From positions 1 to 64,000 of the forward strand of contig JBBFLD010000007.1 in the NCBI GenBank assembly GCA_037481715.1: a stretch of DNA of 64,000 nucleotides. The letters run 5' to 3'. Source of the stretch: Rosettibacter sp037481715. Lineage in GTDB: Bacteria > Bacteroidota > Ignavibacteria > Ignavibacteriales > Melioribacteraceae. Below the pieces are notes generated by a model. It was not told where the DNA came from and ran no database searches. It worked only from the letters and a program-made list of their open reading frames with translations. How positions within the stretch are numbered: the first letter of the stretch is position 1; the number at the start of each line of letters is the position of its first letter. This document shows positions 52,359 through 61,942 of this stretch, in pieces. Both the position numbers and the translations under genes were made by a program.

Positions 52359-52420
52359 TACTTATCACCTGCCTTTTTTAGTTTTTAAATTTTTGCGCCG
52401 TAAACTTAATCAACTAAAAT

Positions 52421-52885
52421 TTAATTGTCAATTTCTTCATTTTCAGGAGTAATAACCAGAACAGGACATTTAGCATATCGAATTACTTTTTCTGCAACAC
52501 TTCCTAAAAGTGTATGAAGTATTCCTGTTCTGCCATGGGTAGCAATTACAATTAAAGCTTTTTCAACCTCTTTGGAATATTTTACAATCTCTTCATAATC
52601 AATTCCTTTTCGGCAGACTTCAATAATTTCAACATTGGAATCATTTCTTAATTTTTTTGCTGCTTCGCTTAATTGCCTTTTTGCCTCATCCTCCATATCC
52701 TTCATAATTTCTTCTTCTGAAACATCAACTGAACGTAATGCTAAAAATGGCGGAGCTTTTTCGAGTACATAAATAAGATGAATTTTTGCATTAATTTGTT
52801 CTGCCATATCTCTCGCATAATCAAATGCGGAGAAAGATAATTCACTAAAATCTGTTGGAACAATAATATTTTTAATATTGAACAT
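52421..52885 (-). CDS. Universal stress protein (UspA family)
   Basis: The 154-aa protein has the Usp fold: IKNIIVPTDFSELSFSAFDY at the N-terminus, ending THGRTGILHTLLGSVAEKVI, then CPVLVITPE. The G-2x-G-9x-G(S) pattern predicts ATP binding. It is 12 bases downstream of the ECF sigma factor gene, so it probably depends on that operon's promoter. Confidence 0.9.
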   Translation of the reverse strand: MFNIKNIIVPTDFSELSFSAFDYARDMAEQINAKIHLIYVLEKAPPFLALRSVDVSEEEIMKDMEDEAKRQLSEAAKKLRNDSNVEIIEVCRKGIDYEEIVKYSKEVEKALIVIATHGRTGILHTLLGSVAEKVIRYAKCPVLVITPENEEIDN

Positions 52886-52896
52886 AAATTCCCTTG

Positions 52897-53529
52897 TTAA
52901 TTTTTGTCAAAGTCTTTATTGCTAATTTTTCTAATTTTTCTCGATGAAATATAACCCTTATCTTTTGCATAATCATAAAGTTGAGAATAGAGCATTTTTC
53001 TTGCTCGATGCAAACGAGAACGAACAGTGCCTACAGGAATATCAACAAAATCTGCAATCTCTTCATAAGTAAATCCTTCAATATCACTCAATATAATTAC
53101 TGTTCTAAAATCTTCTGGAAGTTCGCTTATTGCTTTTGAAACCTCATCATCTAATGTTTTGCTAAATGCATCTTCCTCATAATGGTCATATTCAACTTCA
53201 TCTGATTTAATTGTTTCGTAGAAATTCTGAACATCTTCGTAATCAACTTTATTTGGTTCTCTTACCTGTTTTCTGTAATCATTTATAAAAGAATTTTTCA
53301 TAATTCTGAATAGCCATGCTTTGCAGTTAGTTCCTTTTTCAAATTTATCAAAAAATCTAAAAGCTTTGAGATAAGTTTCCTGAACAAGATCATCAGCATC
53401 TTCTTCGTCTCCTGTTAATCTCAGAGCAAAATTGTATAATGCATTCATATGAGGCAGGGCTTCTTTCTCAAATTCCTCATAACGCTCTTTTAGATTATCA
53501 TTCGTTATTTCATTTTCTAACTGCTGCAT
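52897..53529 (-). CDS. ECF-type RNA polymerase sigma factor
   Basis: Region 2 (DLVQETYLKAFRFFDKFEKG and CKAWLFRIMKNSFINDYRKQ) and region 4 (LPEDFRTVIILSDIEGFTYE, EIADFVDIPVGTVRSRLHRA) are complete. The linker is acidic (DEVEYDHYEED). Length (210 aa) is normal. No anti-sigma gene adjoins it; the downstream genes are a universal stress protein and S21, so its control is not of the usual sigma/anti-sigma pair type. Confidence 0.92.
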   Translation of the reverse strand: MQQLENEITNDNLKERYEEFEKEALPHMNALYNFALRLTGDEEDADDLVQETYLKAFRFFDKFEKGTNCKAWLFRIMKNSFINDYRKQVREPNKVDYEDVQNFYETIKSDEVEYDHYEEDAFSKTLDDEVSKAISELPEDFRTVIILSDIEGFTYEEIADFVDIPVGTVRSRLHRARKMLYSQLYDYAKDKGYISSRKIRKISNKDFDKN

Positions 53530-53562
53530 TTATGCTTTCAAACAATTTTCTGTGTTGTAAAT

Positions 53563-54954
53563 TTAATGAATCACAAGACCATTTAATATTCTATTTTTTG
53601 AATCATTCAGAACTTGAAAGAATCCATTAATAATAATATAAATTTTATGGTTCTCTTTTGTTATCAATAAATTTGCATATTCATCTACAGCTAATTGAGG
53701 CTTATAATTTCTATATGTAAGAAAATTAATTGGAAAATCTGTGTATTCTTTTTCATGATTATATTCAGATTGAAATATAAATCCATATCCTTCATTATGC
53801 AGCTGGTTAAACTCCGTGTTGTATGGTTTTGTTCTCGCATTATTCAAAAATATTTTAGGAATTTTTACTTCATAACCGTTCAGATTATATTCTTCAATTC
53901 CATAATAAATTGATAAATCTCCAATTTCCTTAATTTTACCAGCATAATAAAATCGATTTGATTGACTGTCAAATTTTCTTTCTCTTAGAATTCCAATATC
54001 TATTTTAAATGATTGATTGTTTTTTGTAATGGACAAATTTCTTAAAAGCAAATCAAAAAGCAGAGTATTGTTTTCAGGAATTAAAAAATATTCATCAATG
54101 TTCTTTTCTTTGTAATCTTCATTTGCTATTGAATTAAAAGCAGAAAGAAGAGAAATAAAATTCAGTTTTCTGATTTTCGATTTTTCATAATCTCCAATTA
54201 AAAATCCTGATTCAATCAGAATTGAACTTATACCTGTTTTTATAAAATTATCTCCAAAAGCACGCGGTTCAAAATCGTCGTCATATCTTGCAATATTTTG
54301 TGGAATAAAATTGCTAAGAGTTTCTTTAATTCTCAGAATTACCTGCATACTTTTTTTTCGTGTTTCAGTTATACTTTTTTCAAAATCCGATGGCGGTGCA
54401 AGCATTGATATTGCTGCAGTATTGAAACTTCTTCCAGCTGTGTAGTAGCTATTCTGGTCGTGCAGATTAAATGCAAAATCTGGTTTTATTTTTTCAGCAA
54501 GATTCCACAAAATTTTTGATTCATGTGCTTCGCTTCTTAATGCATCTCGATTTAAATCTATATTCAATGAATTTTCTCTTTGAAATTTTTCTGCTCCATC
54601 TGGGTTAAGCATGGGCACAAAATATATTTTTAATTTATTGAAGATATTTTTTCTAAAATCATTATAAATGTCATCTTCCGAGAAAAATTTTATTAAATCA
54701 AATATTGCAGCTGTTGCAGTTGGTTCATCACCATGCATTTGACTCCAAGCAAGTATTTTTGTATTTCCTCTTCCTGCCGATAAAGAATAAATTTCTCTTC
54801 CTTCAATTGAATGACCGATTAATTCAATGTCAAAAATATTTTTTCCATTAAGTTCATCAATAATATTTTTAACTTGAGAATGCTTAATCAATGGAAGCAA
54901 AATTCTTTCTTCCTGATATTTTTCATAATTGTCAAAAATTGTTTTATAAATCAT
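53563..54954 (-). CDS. M14-family zinc carboxypeptidase
   Basis: The catalytic domain has the zinc ligands in MHGDEPTATAAIFDLI (HxxE), PMLNPDGAEKFQRENSLNID and FNLHDQNSYY (third ligand His). The catalytic Glu is in ILIESGFLIGD near residue 245. It has no signal peptide, so it acts in the cytoplasm or is exported atypically. The last ~180 residues form an additional unrecognised region. It may trim peptides or cell-wall fragments. Confidence 0.88.
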   Translation of the reverse strand: MIYKTIFDNYEKYQEERILLPLIKHSQVKNIIDELNGKNIFDIELIGHSIEGREIYSLSAGRGNTKILAWSQMHGDEPTATAAIFDLIKFFSEDDIYNDFRKNIFNKLKIYFVPMLNPDGAEKFQRENSLNIDLNRDALRSEAHESKILWNLAEKIKPDFAFNLHDQNSYYTAGRSFNTAAISMLAPPSDFEKSITETRKKSMQVILRIKETLSNFIPQNIARYDDDFEPRAFGDNFIKTGISSILIESGFLIGDYEKSKIRKLNFISLLSAFNSIANEDYKEKNIDEYFLIPENNTLLFDLLLRNLSITKNNQSFKIDIGILRERKFDSQSNRFYYAGKIKEIGDLSIYYGIEEYNLNGYEVKIPKIFLNNARTKPYNTEFNQLHNEGYGFIFQSEYNHEKEYTDFPINFLTYRNYKPQLAVDEYANLLITKENHKIYIIINGFFQVLNDSKNRILNGLVIH

Positions 54955-55049
54955 GATTTACCAAGTTAATTGATTTTTATAACTGTTTGATGCAAATTTA
55001 ATCTGCAACTTATAATTATTAAAGTATAATTAAAAATAAAGGAAAATCT

Positions 55050-55589
55050 ATGGCAACAGATACATTAAAAATTGGTTCACCTGCACCTAATTTCAATTTG
55101 CCTGCTGTTGACGGGAATTCATATTCATTAGATTCATTTAAAGATAAAGAAGCATTAATTGTTATTTTCAGCTGCAACCATTGTCCATATGTCCGTGCTT
55201 ATGAAGACAGAATAATTCAAATACAGAATGATTATAAAGATAAACTGCAAATTGTAGCAATTAACTCAAACGATACAACAAACTATCCAGAAGATTCATT
55301 TGAAGAAATGATAAAAAGAGCAAAGGAAAAAAATTTTAATTTCCCATATCTAAGAGATGAATCTCAGGAAGTTGCTAAAGCTTATGGAGCCACTCATACT
55401 CCAGAAATATTTTTATTCGACAAAGAGCGCAAACTTGCTTTTCATGGAAAAATAGATGATAACTGGCAGGAACCTTCCAAAGTCAAAACACCATATTTAA
55501 GAAATGCTATTGAAGAACTGCTGGCTAATAAGCCAATTTCTGTTCCCGAAACTTTTACAATTGGCTGCACGATAAAATGGAAAAATTGA
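55050..55589 (+). CDS. Thioredoxin-like redoxin (AhpC/TSA-type)
   Basis: The 179-aa protein begins with a peroxiredoxin-style start (KIGSPAPNFNLPAVDGNSYS) and has the active site FSCNHCPYVRAYEDRIIQIQ, a CxxC motif with Asn-His between, as in a family of single-domain redoxins. HTPEIFLFDKERKLAFHGKI is the cis-Pro region. It lacks a signal peptide, so it is cytoplasmic. It has a GGAA-type site and follows its own short intergenic region. Confidence 0.88.
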   Translation: MATDTLKIGSPAPNFNLPAVDGNSYSLDSFKDKEALIVIFSCNHCPYVRAYEDRIIQIQNDYKDKLQIVAINSNDTTNYPEDSFEEMIKRAKEKNFNFPYLRDESQEVAKAYGATHTPEIFLFDKERKLAFHGKIDDNWQEPSKVKTPYLRNAIEELLANKPISVPETFTIGCTIKWKN

Positions 55590-55608
55590 TTTAATTGTGT
55601 CAGCGTTT

Positions 55609-56340
55609 TCAAGTTACAATTTCGCCAAAGTTATCTTCATATTTTTCTAATTCCTTTAATGGGTTTGGCGAAATTGCAAAACAATAAAGCGGATAAAGTT
55701 GAGTAATCATTTTAATTGTTTCCAAAATTATCTCATCAGAAAACAAAACTTTATCCGCTACTTTTTTATTTCTTTCAAGAAGAATGAAATCGATATTTTC
55801 TAAAAGAGAAAGATGTTTTTTTGCATTAAATTTTTTTACCAATAATTCAGAATTATTTTCAAGGTCTGAAAGTGAATAATTATCATCAATTTTATATTTG
55901 CTGCACACTTCAATTAATTCTTTCCTGAACTTTGAAAGATTTTGACTGAAGTATAAGTTATCCCCTTTTTTCTTGTTGATAAACATTCCCATTACAAAAC
56001 TGTTCGAATCGAAATAAAGATAAAACTCGCTGTCCAACTTAAATCTTCCAAAATGAATTAATAAAAAAGTTCGGTAAGGTTCTCCTTTAGCAAATCTCAT
56101 ATCTTTATTAAGGCGCATAATTGTTTCATTAAATTTTGGTTCTGAACGGATTGCAGGATTAAGTCGGTTAAGAAAAGGAGCTATTTCAGTTATAAAAGCT
56201 TTTGCAGGTTCAATTAAATATTTCTGATAACGATTTTTATTTTGATGAAACCAGTTTACATTATTATTCTTTTCTAAATCTTTAAAGAATTGAAAAATTT
56301 CTTTATTAAATCCAGTGAATTTATTGTTAATCTCTTTCAA
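55609..56340 (-). CDS. DUF2461 family protein
   Basis: The 243-aa protein carries the DUF2461 (TIGR02453) pattern: FNKEIFQFFKDLEKNNNVNW at the N-terminus, FHQNKNRYQKYLIEPAKAFI, RLNKDMRFAKGEPYRTFLLI and the later EFYLYFDSNSFVMGMFI. Family function is unknown. Its start overlaps the stop of the next gene upstream by 4 bases. Confidence 0.85.
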   Translation of the reverse strand: MKEINNKFTGFNKEIFQFFKDLEKNNNVNWFHQNKNRYQKYLIEPAKAFITEIAPFLNRLNPAIRSEPKFNETIMRLNKDMRFAKGEPYRTFLLIHFGRFKLDSEFYLYFDSNSFVMGMFINKKKGDNLYFSQNLSKFRKELIEVCSKYKIDDNYSLSDLENNSELLVKKFNAKKHLSLLENIDFILLERNKKVADKVLFSDEIILETIKMITQLYPLYCFAISPNPLKELEKYEDNFGEIVT

Positions 56341-56978
56341 TACATTATTCCAAGATTAAGTGTTAAATAAAAATGTCCAAAATTTTTTCTGAATTTATTT
56401 GTCATATTCTCAACACCTTTATCAAACAGATGAACATAATAATATCGTGCATTAACCCCTGCTAAATTTCGTTTATTGATTCCAAAATTAGCTCCCAATC
56501 CAATATAACCACCAACAGCATAATGCATTTTTGCTTTTCCGAATGACGAGAAAAATTCTTCATTATATGGTGTTGAAACTACAAATGTGGGTCCAACTCC
56601 AGCATTGATGTATGGACGAAGGTTATCGGTTAAAACATTATAAAATAATCTATACTGTAAACCAAAATTTAATGGAATCAGAAAAACTCGATTTTCTTTC
56701 CCAAGTACAAAAGTATTTCCATACCAATCTACATATTCAACTTCTCTTTCATCTTTTGATTCAGAGAAAGATATATCTGCAAAGCCAGTAATCACAGGAG
56801 TAAAACTTTTATGAATAAAAGCACCCAATCCAAAACCGCCTTCGCCAAACATCAAATCTACACCCCAGCTGTGCTCTGGAAAAACTTCGGGCTGTTTTTC
56901 TGGTGCTAATTCTCCAATTCTTTGTGCACCGACATTAATTGTAAAAATCATTACAAATAATAAAGCTAATCTTTTCAT
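56337..56978 (-). CDS. Outer-membrane beta-barrel protein
   Basis: A signal peptide (MKRLALLFVMIFTINVGAQR) precedes alternating hydrophobic strands with glycine and aromatic girdle residues (FGEGGFGLGAFIHKSF, ADISFSESKDEREV, MHYAVGGYIGLGANFGI), ending LTLNLGIMY. The size (213 aa) suggests an 8-strand barrel of the OmpW/OmpA-type fold. Its partner downstream is a DUF2461 gene, coupled by a 4-base overlap. Confidence 0.75.
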   Translation of the reverse strand: MKRLALLFVMIFTINVGAQRIGELAPEKQPEVFPEHSWGVDLMFGEGGFGLGAFIHKSFTPVITGFADISFSESKDEREVEYVDWYGNTFVLGKENRVFLIPLNFGLQYRLFYNVLTDNLRPYINAGVGPTFVVSTPYNEEFFSSFGKAKMHYAVGGYIGLGANFGINKRNLAGVNARYYYVHLFDKGVENMTNKFRKNFGHFYLTLNLGIMY

Positions 56979-57090
56979 ATTTTCATTCCTTCTGCTAACC
57001 TTGTTATTAAAATTATATTTTATATATTAAAAATCAATAAAGTAATAATGTTTACGAGCTTCTTACAATCAAATAAAAGAAAGGTTCTTT

Positions 57091-57585
57091 ATGGCTGTAA
57101 ATCTCGAATTAAAAATTAAAATTGATTCTCCCAAAGAATACGAAAGAAAGCTTAAGTTAAAAGGAGCAAAATTCATTGATGTAATCAAACAAAAGGATAT
57201 TTATTACAAAATTAACAGAGGTTTGCTGAAGCTAAGAAAAGAAAAAAATAATTTTTACCTGATAAAATATTTAAGGGATGAATCAGGAAAAAGATGGAGC
57301 AATTATGAAATACTCGAACTTAAGGGAAAGAATACTGAAAAATATCTTTCAGAAATTTTCAAAGTAGAATGCATAGTTGAAAAATCAAGAAAACTTTATC
57401 TTTATGGAAACACACGAATTCATCTGGATAATGTTAAAAATCTTGGCTGGTTTTTAGAATTAGAAACTGTTGTTGTGAAAAATAAAAAATCTGCTTCGAA
57501 TGAATTTCAAGAAGTTGTAAACTTTCTTGACATTGATTTAGCAAAGCAAATAAGAAAATCTTATAAAAATTTATTGTTAAAATGA
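57091..57585 (+). CDS. CYTH-domain protein (class IV adenylate cyclase-like)
   Basis: The 164-aa protein has the triphosphate-tunnel fold: ELKIKIDSPKEYERKLK (ExExK-type start), KQKDIYYKINRGLLKLRKEK and LGWFLELETVV. These give the paired Glu/Lys/Arg set that binds a triphosphate. It could be a class IV adenylate cyclase or a triphosphatase; the sequence cannot decide. It overlaps the AddB-like gene by 4 bases (ATGA). Confidence 0.8.
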   Translation: MAVNLELKIKIDSPKEYERKLKLKGAKFIDVIKQKDIYYKINRGLLKLRKEKNNFYLIKYLRDESGKRWSNYEILELKGKNTEKYLSEIFKVECIVEKSRKLYLYGNTRIHLDNVKNLGWFLELETVVVKNKKSASNEFQEVVNFLDIDLAKQIRKSYKNLLLK

Positions 57586-60500
57586 TACTGACAAAATCAA
57601 ATATCGAAAAAGTTGATTTGGATTTTTTAATTAATGAAAAGATAAAAAGCAACAGAGTAAATGAATTATTAATTATTGTTCCAACCAATCGCAAGGTTAG
57701 AAATCTTAAGAAAGAAATTATTTCTTTAATGCCAAACCGCGCAGCTCTTGAATTGAATATTGAAACACTTGGAACAATATCAACAAAAATATTAAACAGG
57801 ATTCAACCATTTCGACAATTGAGTGAAGCCGCATCAATAATTTTTATTAAACAAAGTTTTGCTGAAATCAAACCAAAATATTTTTCAGTCTATAAAAACG
57901 AAATCCCATTCGGCATACTTGACAGAATCAAAAATGTCATTTCAGAATACAAAAGACACGGCATTACACCTGAACAATTAAAAGACGAAGCTGAAAAGCT
58001 TGAGAGGTCAGAAAAACTGAAAGCACTTGACATTGCAGATATTTATGATAAATATCTTAACAAATGCTACAGCATTAATGCTTATGAAATTGGAGATGTT
58101 TACAAACTTTTACTGGAATCAAATGAAAAAAAATTCGAAGAAAGTTTTTCATCAGTTTATCCAGATGTAAATTTAATTGTGATTAATGGTTTTAATGAAT
58201 TTACCAATCCCGAAATAAAAATAATAAACAGATTATCTCTAATAGAAAAAACAGAATTATTTATAAGTTTTGATTATAATCAAAAAAATAAATTTATCTT
58301 CTCTCATCTTGACAGCTGCTTCAATCAGCTGTTGAACTGCGGTTTCAAAACGATTAATGATACTGCAGAAGTTAATCTGCCTAAATTCAGATTGGCAATT
58401 AGAAATGAATTATTCAAATATTACGAGAAAGAAAAGAAATACAATTATAAAGACCGTGTTTATAAATTTTCGGCGTATGACAGAGAAAATGAAGTTGAAA
58501 AAATTGCAAAAATTATAAAGAGCTTAATAACAGATGAGAAAATTGAGCCAGACAAAATTTGTGTTGTATTTAATTTAATTCAAAATTATTCTTCAATTGT
58601 CAGAGATATTTTTTCAAAAAATGGAATTCCTTTTAATCTTACCGATAGAATTCCACTTGACAATTCAAATCCTGTAAAAGCAATAATAACCTTTTTAGAA
58701 ATTGCAGAGAACGATTATTATTACCAAAATATTTTCAGAGCATTGAGCAGCGGTTATATAAAAACTGACAATGTTGATTTATTCAATCTTTATAAAGTTT
58801 CTTCTGAATTGAAAATTGTATCTGGAAAAGAAAACTGGATTAATATCATCAATGAATCAATTGAAAATATCAAACTTAATTTTGAAGAGGATGCAGAAAA
58901 TAAAGAAGATAAAATTTCATCATATCAAAGAGCATTGAGTGACATAAAGTTGCTAATAAATTTACTTGCACCATTCGAAGAAAAACAAACTATAAAACGA
59001 TTTAAGGAAAATCTTTTCGATTTTGTCAACAAATCCTTTTTGCCATACAAACTGCTTTCAATCAAACATAATCAGGAAGAAAATATTCGTGGTTTTAATA
59101 AGTTTATTGAAACTATAAGCGAAATTTTCGATTTGCTTGAAGAAGAAAGAGGCAGTGATGAACTTTATGGAATTCACTTTTTTATGGACCAATTAAGAAC
59201 AGCTTGCAGCTGGGCAAGATTTAATGTAAAAGAAAAATCGAATTATGGAGTTTTGATTACAAATCTGGAAGAAATCCGCGGATTAAATTTTGACTATTTA
59301 TTCATCGGCGGGTTATGTGACGGCGATTTACCAACAAGATATACACCAGAAATTTTTTCATCAGGAAAATTTCGTAAACAGGCAGCAGTTCATCAAACTG
59401 AGGAAAGAAACCTTTTTTATCAGGCATTAAATTGCTGGAATAAAAAATTATTTCTCAGTTATCCATTAGTAGAGAATGGTAAAGAAACAGTTGTTTCAAC
59501 ATTTCTTAAAGAGTTCGAAAAAATATTTCTGATTTCTGAAATAAAAGAAGAAGAACTTTCTAATAAAATATTTTCATTAGAAGAATTAAACATTTATGCA
59601 GGAAAAAATTTTGACAATTCAGAATTGCTGAACTCTCTCAACTTCAACACACAACAGCTCATCAAATCAATCAAAGTAGAAAAAGAGCGAGAAGTAAATA
59701 TTTTTTCTGAATCAATTTTTAATGGAATATTAGTTACTAAAGATAATATTGAAGAAGCATCATTCATTAAAGAAAAATTGAATTCATTTATTGAAAAACA
59801 ATATTCAATTTCTCAGCTTGAAACTTATGCTAAATGCCCTTTCAAATTTTTCATGGAAAGAATTATTGGCATTAAAGTAATTGAAGAACCAACTGAGGAC
59901 ATTGAAGCAATTGAACTTGGAAATATACTTCACTCAATTTTATATAAATTTTACACAAGAATAAATGAAGAAAAAATTGACATTAAAAACAGAGACAAAA
60001 AAATTCAAGAAAAAGTAAAAAAGTTAATGCTTGAAATTGCCGAGAAAAAAATAGCAAATTCATTTTTCAAAGCTCCTTTAACATTTTATGAAAAAGAAAA
60101 GCTTACAGGAATTGATGGCAACTTTGATAATTCAATACTTGGAAAATTCATCGAATATGAATCGGCATCAGATGATAATTATAAACCAATGTTTTTTGAA
60201 GTAAGATTTGGTGCTCTCAAAGAAGAAGAATCTGACAAAACACTAAGCAGTTCAGAACCAATTCAAATTGATGGATTAAAACTTCGAGGCAAGATTGACA
60301 GAATTGAGTTATCAAATTATGACGACACTTTCAACATTGTAGATTACAAGTTAGGAGGGAAAAAGCCAGCCACAAAAGAACTTAAAGACGGATTATCATT
60401 GCAGCTTCCAGTTTATCTTTTTGCAGCTCAAAATCTTCTTGAAAAAAAATTTGGAAAAAAGTTCAGCCCAAATGAAATGATTATTTATTCATTGAAATAT

Positions 60501-60725
60501 TCCAAAAATGAATTTGGCAAACAAAAGGTTTCCTTAATTAAAAGAAAAGATGATGAAATAACTAACATTGATGAATTAATTAACAACACAATTAATCATA
60601 TCAAAAATTATGTGGAATTAATTTCAAAAGGAAAATTTAACTTATCGCCACACGAAAACAGAGAAAATATTGTTTGCAGATTTTGTCAGTTCAAACCAAT
60701 CTGCAGAATCCAAACAACAATTTGA
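57582..60725 (+). CDS. AddB-like PD-(D/E)XK nuclease with C-terminal Fe-S cysteines
   Basis: The 1,047-aa protein resembles AddB, the nuclease partner of AddA in double-strand break resection. The helicase-like N-terminal half lacks a Walker A (GxGxGKT) but keeps IVPTNRKVRNLKKEI and ITNLEEIRGLNFDYLFIGGL. The nuclease is in the C-terminal third: IELGNILHSILYKFY, LRGKIDRIEL, NIVDYKLGGKK (D-x-K) with LQLPVYLFA. Cysteines at about 806 (YAKCPFKFFMERI) and in CRFCQFKPIC form the Fe-S ring. No AddA gene is nearby. Confidence 0.87.
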   Translation: MILTKSNIEKVDLDFLINEKIKSNRVNELLIIVPTNRKVRNLKKEIISLMPNRAALELNIETLGTISTKILNRIQPFRQLSEAASIIFIKQSFAEIKPKYFSVYKNEIPFGILDRIKNVISEYKRHGITPEQLKDEAEKLERSEKLKALDIADIYDKYLNKCYSINAYEIGDVYKLLLESNEKKFEESFSSVYPDVNLIVINGFNEFTNPEIKIINRLSLIEKTELFISFDYNQKNKFIFSHLDSCFNQLLNCGFKTINDTAEVNLPKFRLAIRNELFKYYEKEKKYNYKDRVYKFSAYDRENEVEKIAKIIKSLITDEKIEPDKICVVFNLIQNYSSIVRDIFSKNGIPFNLTDRIPLDNSNPVKAIITFLEIAENDYYYQNIFRALSSGYIKTDNVDLFNLYKVSSELKIVSGKENWINIINESIENIKLNFEEDAENKEDKISSYQRALSDIKLLINLLAPFEEKQTIKRFKENLFDFVNKSFLPYKLLSIKHNQEENIRGFNKFIETISEIFDLLEEERGSDELYGIHFFMDQLRTACSWARFNVKEKSNYGVLITNLEEIRGLNFDYLFIGGLCDGDLPTRYTPEIFSSGKFRKQAAVHQTEERNLFYQALNCWNKKLFLSYPLVENGKETVVSTFLKEFEKIFLISEIKEEELSNKIFSLEELNIYAGKNFDNSELLNSLNFNTQQLIKSIKVEKEREVNIFSESIFNGILVTKDNIEEASFIKEKLNSFIEKQYSISQLETYAKCPFKFFMERIIGIKVIEEPTEDIEAIELGNILHSILYKFYTRINEEKIDIKNRDKKIQEKVKKLMLEIAEKKIANSFFKAPLTFYEKEKLTGIDGNFDNSILGKFIEYESASDDNYKPMFFEVRFGALKEEESDKTLSSSEPIQIDGLKLRGKIDRIELSNYDDTFNIVDYKLGGKKPATKELKDGLSLQLPVYLFAAQNLLEKKFGKKFSPNEMIIYSLKYSKNEFGKQKVSLIKRKDDEITNIDELINNTINHIKNYVELISKGKFNLSPHENRENIVCRFCQFKPICRIQTTI

Positions 60726-60818
60726 ATAAAAGTCAAGAACGGTTAACAAGAAATTTTACCTTTCTTGAAAACCACGAAATGCTTTTATAACTTATGCACC
60801 AAAATTATATAAATTTAT

Positions 60819-61685
60819 ATGATGGACTTGATGCGAATACTTGTAATAATGTCGATTATTTTATGTTATCTGCAAGCTTGGAGATATCGTAAGCATGAAA
60901 TGTTTTATTACTTTTTCATACTGGCGGTTGCCGACCCAATTCTAATTATTCGCTCACTGCTGCTGAATAATAATAACATCTGGAATCAATACTATACAGT
61001 AATGAATCTATTTCTAATTTTTTCTCTTCCCAAATTGAACACAAAATATAAAATTGGAATCCTCCTTGGAATTATTATTTATTTCTTCTTAGATCCGCAA
61101 GAGTTAAAAGTTTTCATGGTGTTTAATATTCTTCAGCTATTTATAATAGGTTATTTTATAAATGTAATTCTGAACGATATTTGGAATAAAAAAGAAGTAA
61201 AATATTATTTATTAATTCTTGTCGTTTATAACTCAATATTTATTATCTCCCGTTACATTTATTACACTGATTTAATACTGCATCTCAAACTATATAATTA
61301 CAGGTTAATGCTGGTTAATTCTCTGGTTCTTCTTAATACAATAATAGGTCCCGAAAAAGGTTTTGTAATAAAAAGCAAACTAATTGAAAAACTTATTAGA
61401 AAAAGAAAAGTTGTGGTATATGGCAATGGAGATAACATCTTTAGCATTGATGATTTAAAAAAGTATGGCTTAACAGATAGAGAAATTGAAGTGCTTAAAC
61501 TTATTAGCAGAGGTTATACCTCAAAAGAAATTGCCGAACAGCTTTTCTTATCCAAAAAGACAATTGATTATTACCGAAGCAATATCAAAGCAAAATTAAA
61601 TCTTTCCAAAAAATCCGAAATAATTCATTTTCTTAAAGAAAAAAATCTTTTCTCGGAACCTACTGAAGTTTATCATACAAAATGA
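60819..61685 (+). CDS. Membrane-bound LuxR-type transcription regulator
   Basis: The first ~180 residues hold about six hydrophobic helices (MRILVIMSIILCYLQAW, PILIIRSLLLNNN, FNILQLFIIGYFINVIL), an unusual sensor for this family. The C-terminal 65 residues are a LuxR/GerE HTH: YGLTDREIEVLKLISRGYTS, KEIAEQLFLSKKTIDYYRSN, IKAKLNLSKKSEIIHFL. No receiver domain is present. It is a one-component membrane sensor. It may control the neighbouring genes through phased TTAGTAT repeats at 61775-61813. Confidence 0.82.
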   Translation: MMDLMRILVIMSIILCYLQAWRYRKHEMFYYFFILAVADPILIIRSLLLNNNNIWNQYYTVMNLFLIFSLPKLNTKYKIGILLGIIIYFFLDPQELKVFMVFNILQLFIIGYFINVILNDIWNKKEVKYYLLILVVYNSIFIISRYIYYTDLILHLKLYNYRLMLVNSLVLLNTIIGPEKGFVIKSKLIEKLIRKRKVVVYGNGDNIFSIDDLKKYGLTDREIEVLKLISRGYTSKEIAEQLFLSKKTIDYYRSNIKAKLNLSKKSEIIHFLKEKNLFSEPTEVYHTK

Positions 61686-61774
61686 TAATTCTGATTAACC
61701 TTAGCTAAAAGCAAAAAAAATTTGTCAAGTCTTTAATAAAATTTTTTTGACTTTTCTCGTCAATTTCTACTCAA

Positions 61775-61813
61775 TTAGTATTTTTTTAGTATTTTTTTCG
61801 ATTTAATTAGTAT
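61775..61813 (+). repeat. Three TTAGTAT repeats in helical phase
   Basis: TTAGTAT occurs at 61775-61781, 61786-61792 and 61807-61813. Start spacings of 11 and 21 bases are one and two helical turns, so all copies face the same side of the DNA. They lie downstream of the LuxR-type gene and upstream of a membrane-protein gene. Confidence 0.4.
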
Positions 61814-61871
61814 AAAATCCTAATGCGCAAGTAAATTTCATTCATTAATTTTGCACCCAAGTTTTGAGGGC

Positions 61872-61920
61872 ACCAATTGACCGGTCGAAAGCTTTGCAAG
61901 TAGACCGGTCTTTAATTGGT
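61872..61920. repeat. ACCAATTGACCGGTC inverted repeat
   Basis: ACCAATT-GACCGGTC (61872-61886) is inverted as GACCGGTC-TTT-AATTGGT (61903-61920), 15 bp with a three-base bulge around a 16-base loop. GACCGGTC is itself a palindrome. It ends 22 bases ahead of the next ATG and has no T-tract; it could be an operator or an mRNA hairpin. It is much richer in G+C than its flanks. Confidence 0.5.
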
Positions 61921-61942
61921 TAATTTATAAATATCCAATATT

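Noticed and set aside
60746..60767. CAAGAAA...TTTCTTG hairpin as terminator of the nuclease gene
   Set aside because: It has no T-tract; A-rich sequence follows, so it does not look like an intrinsic terminator.
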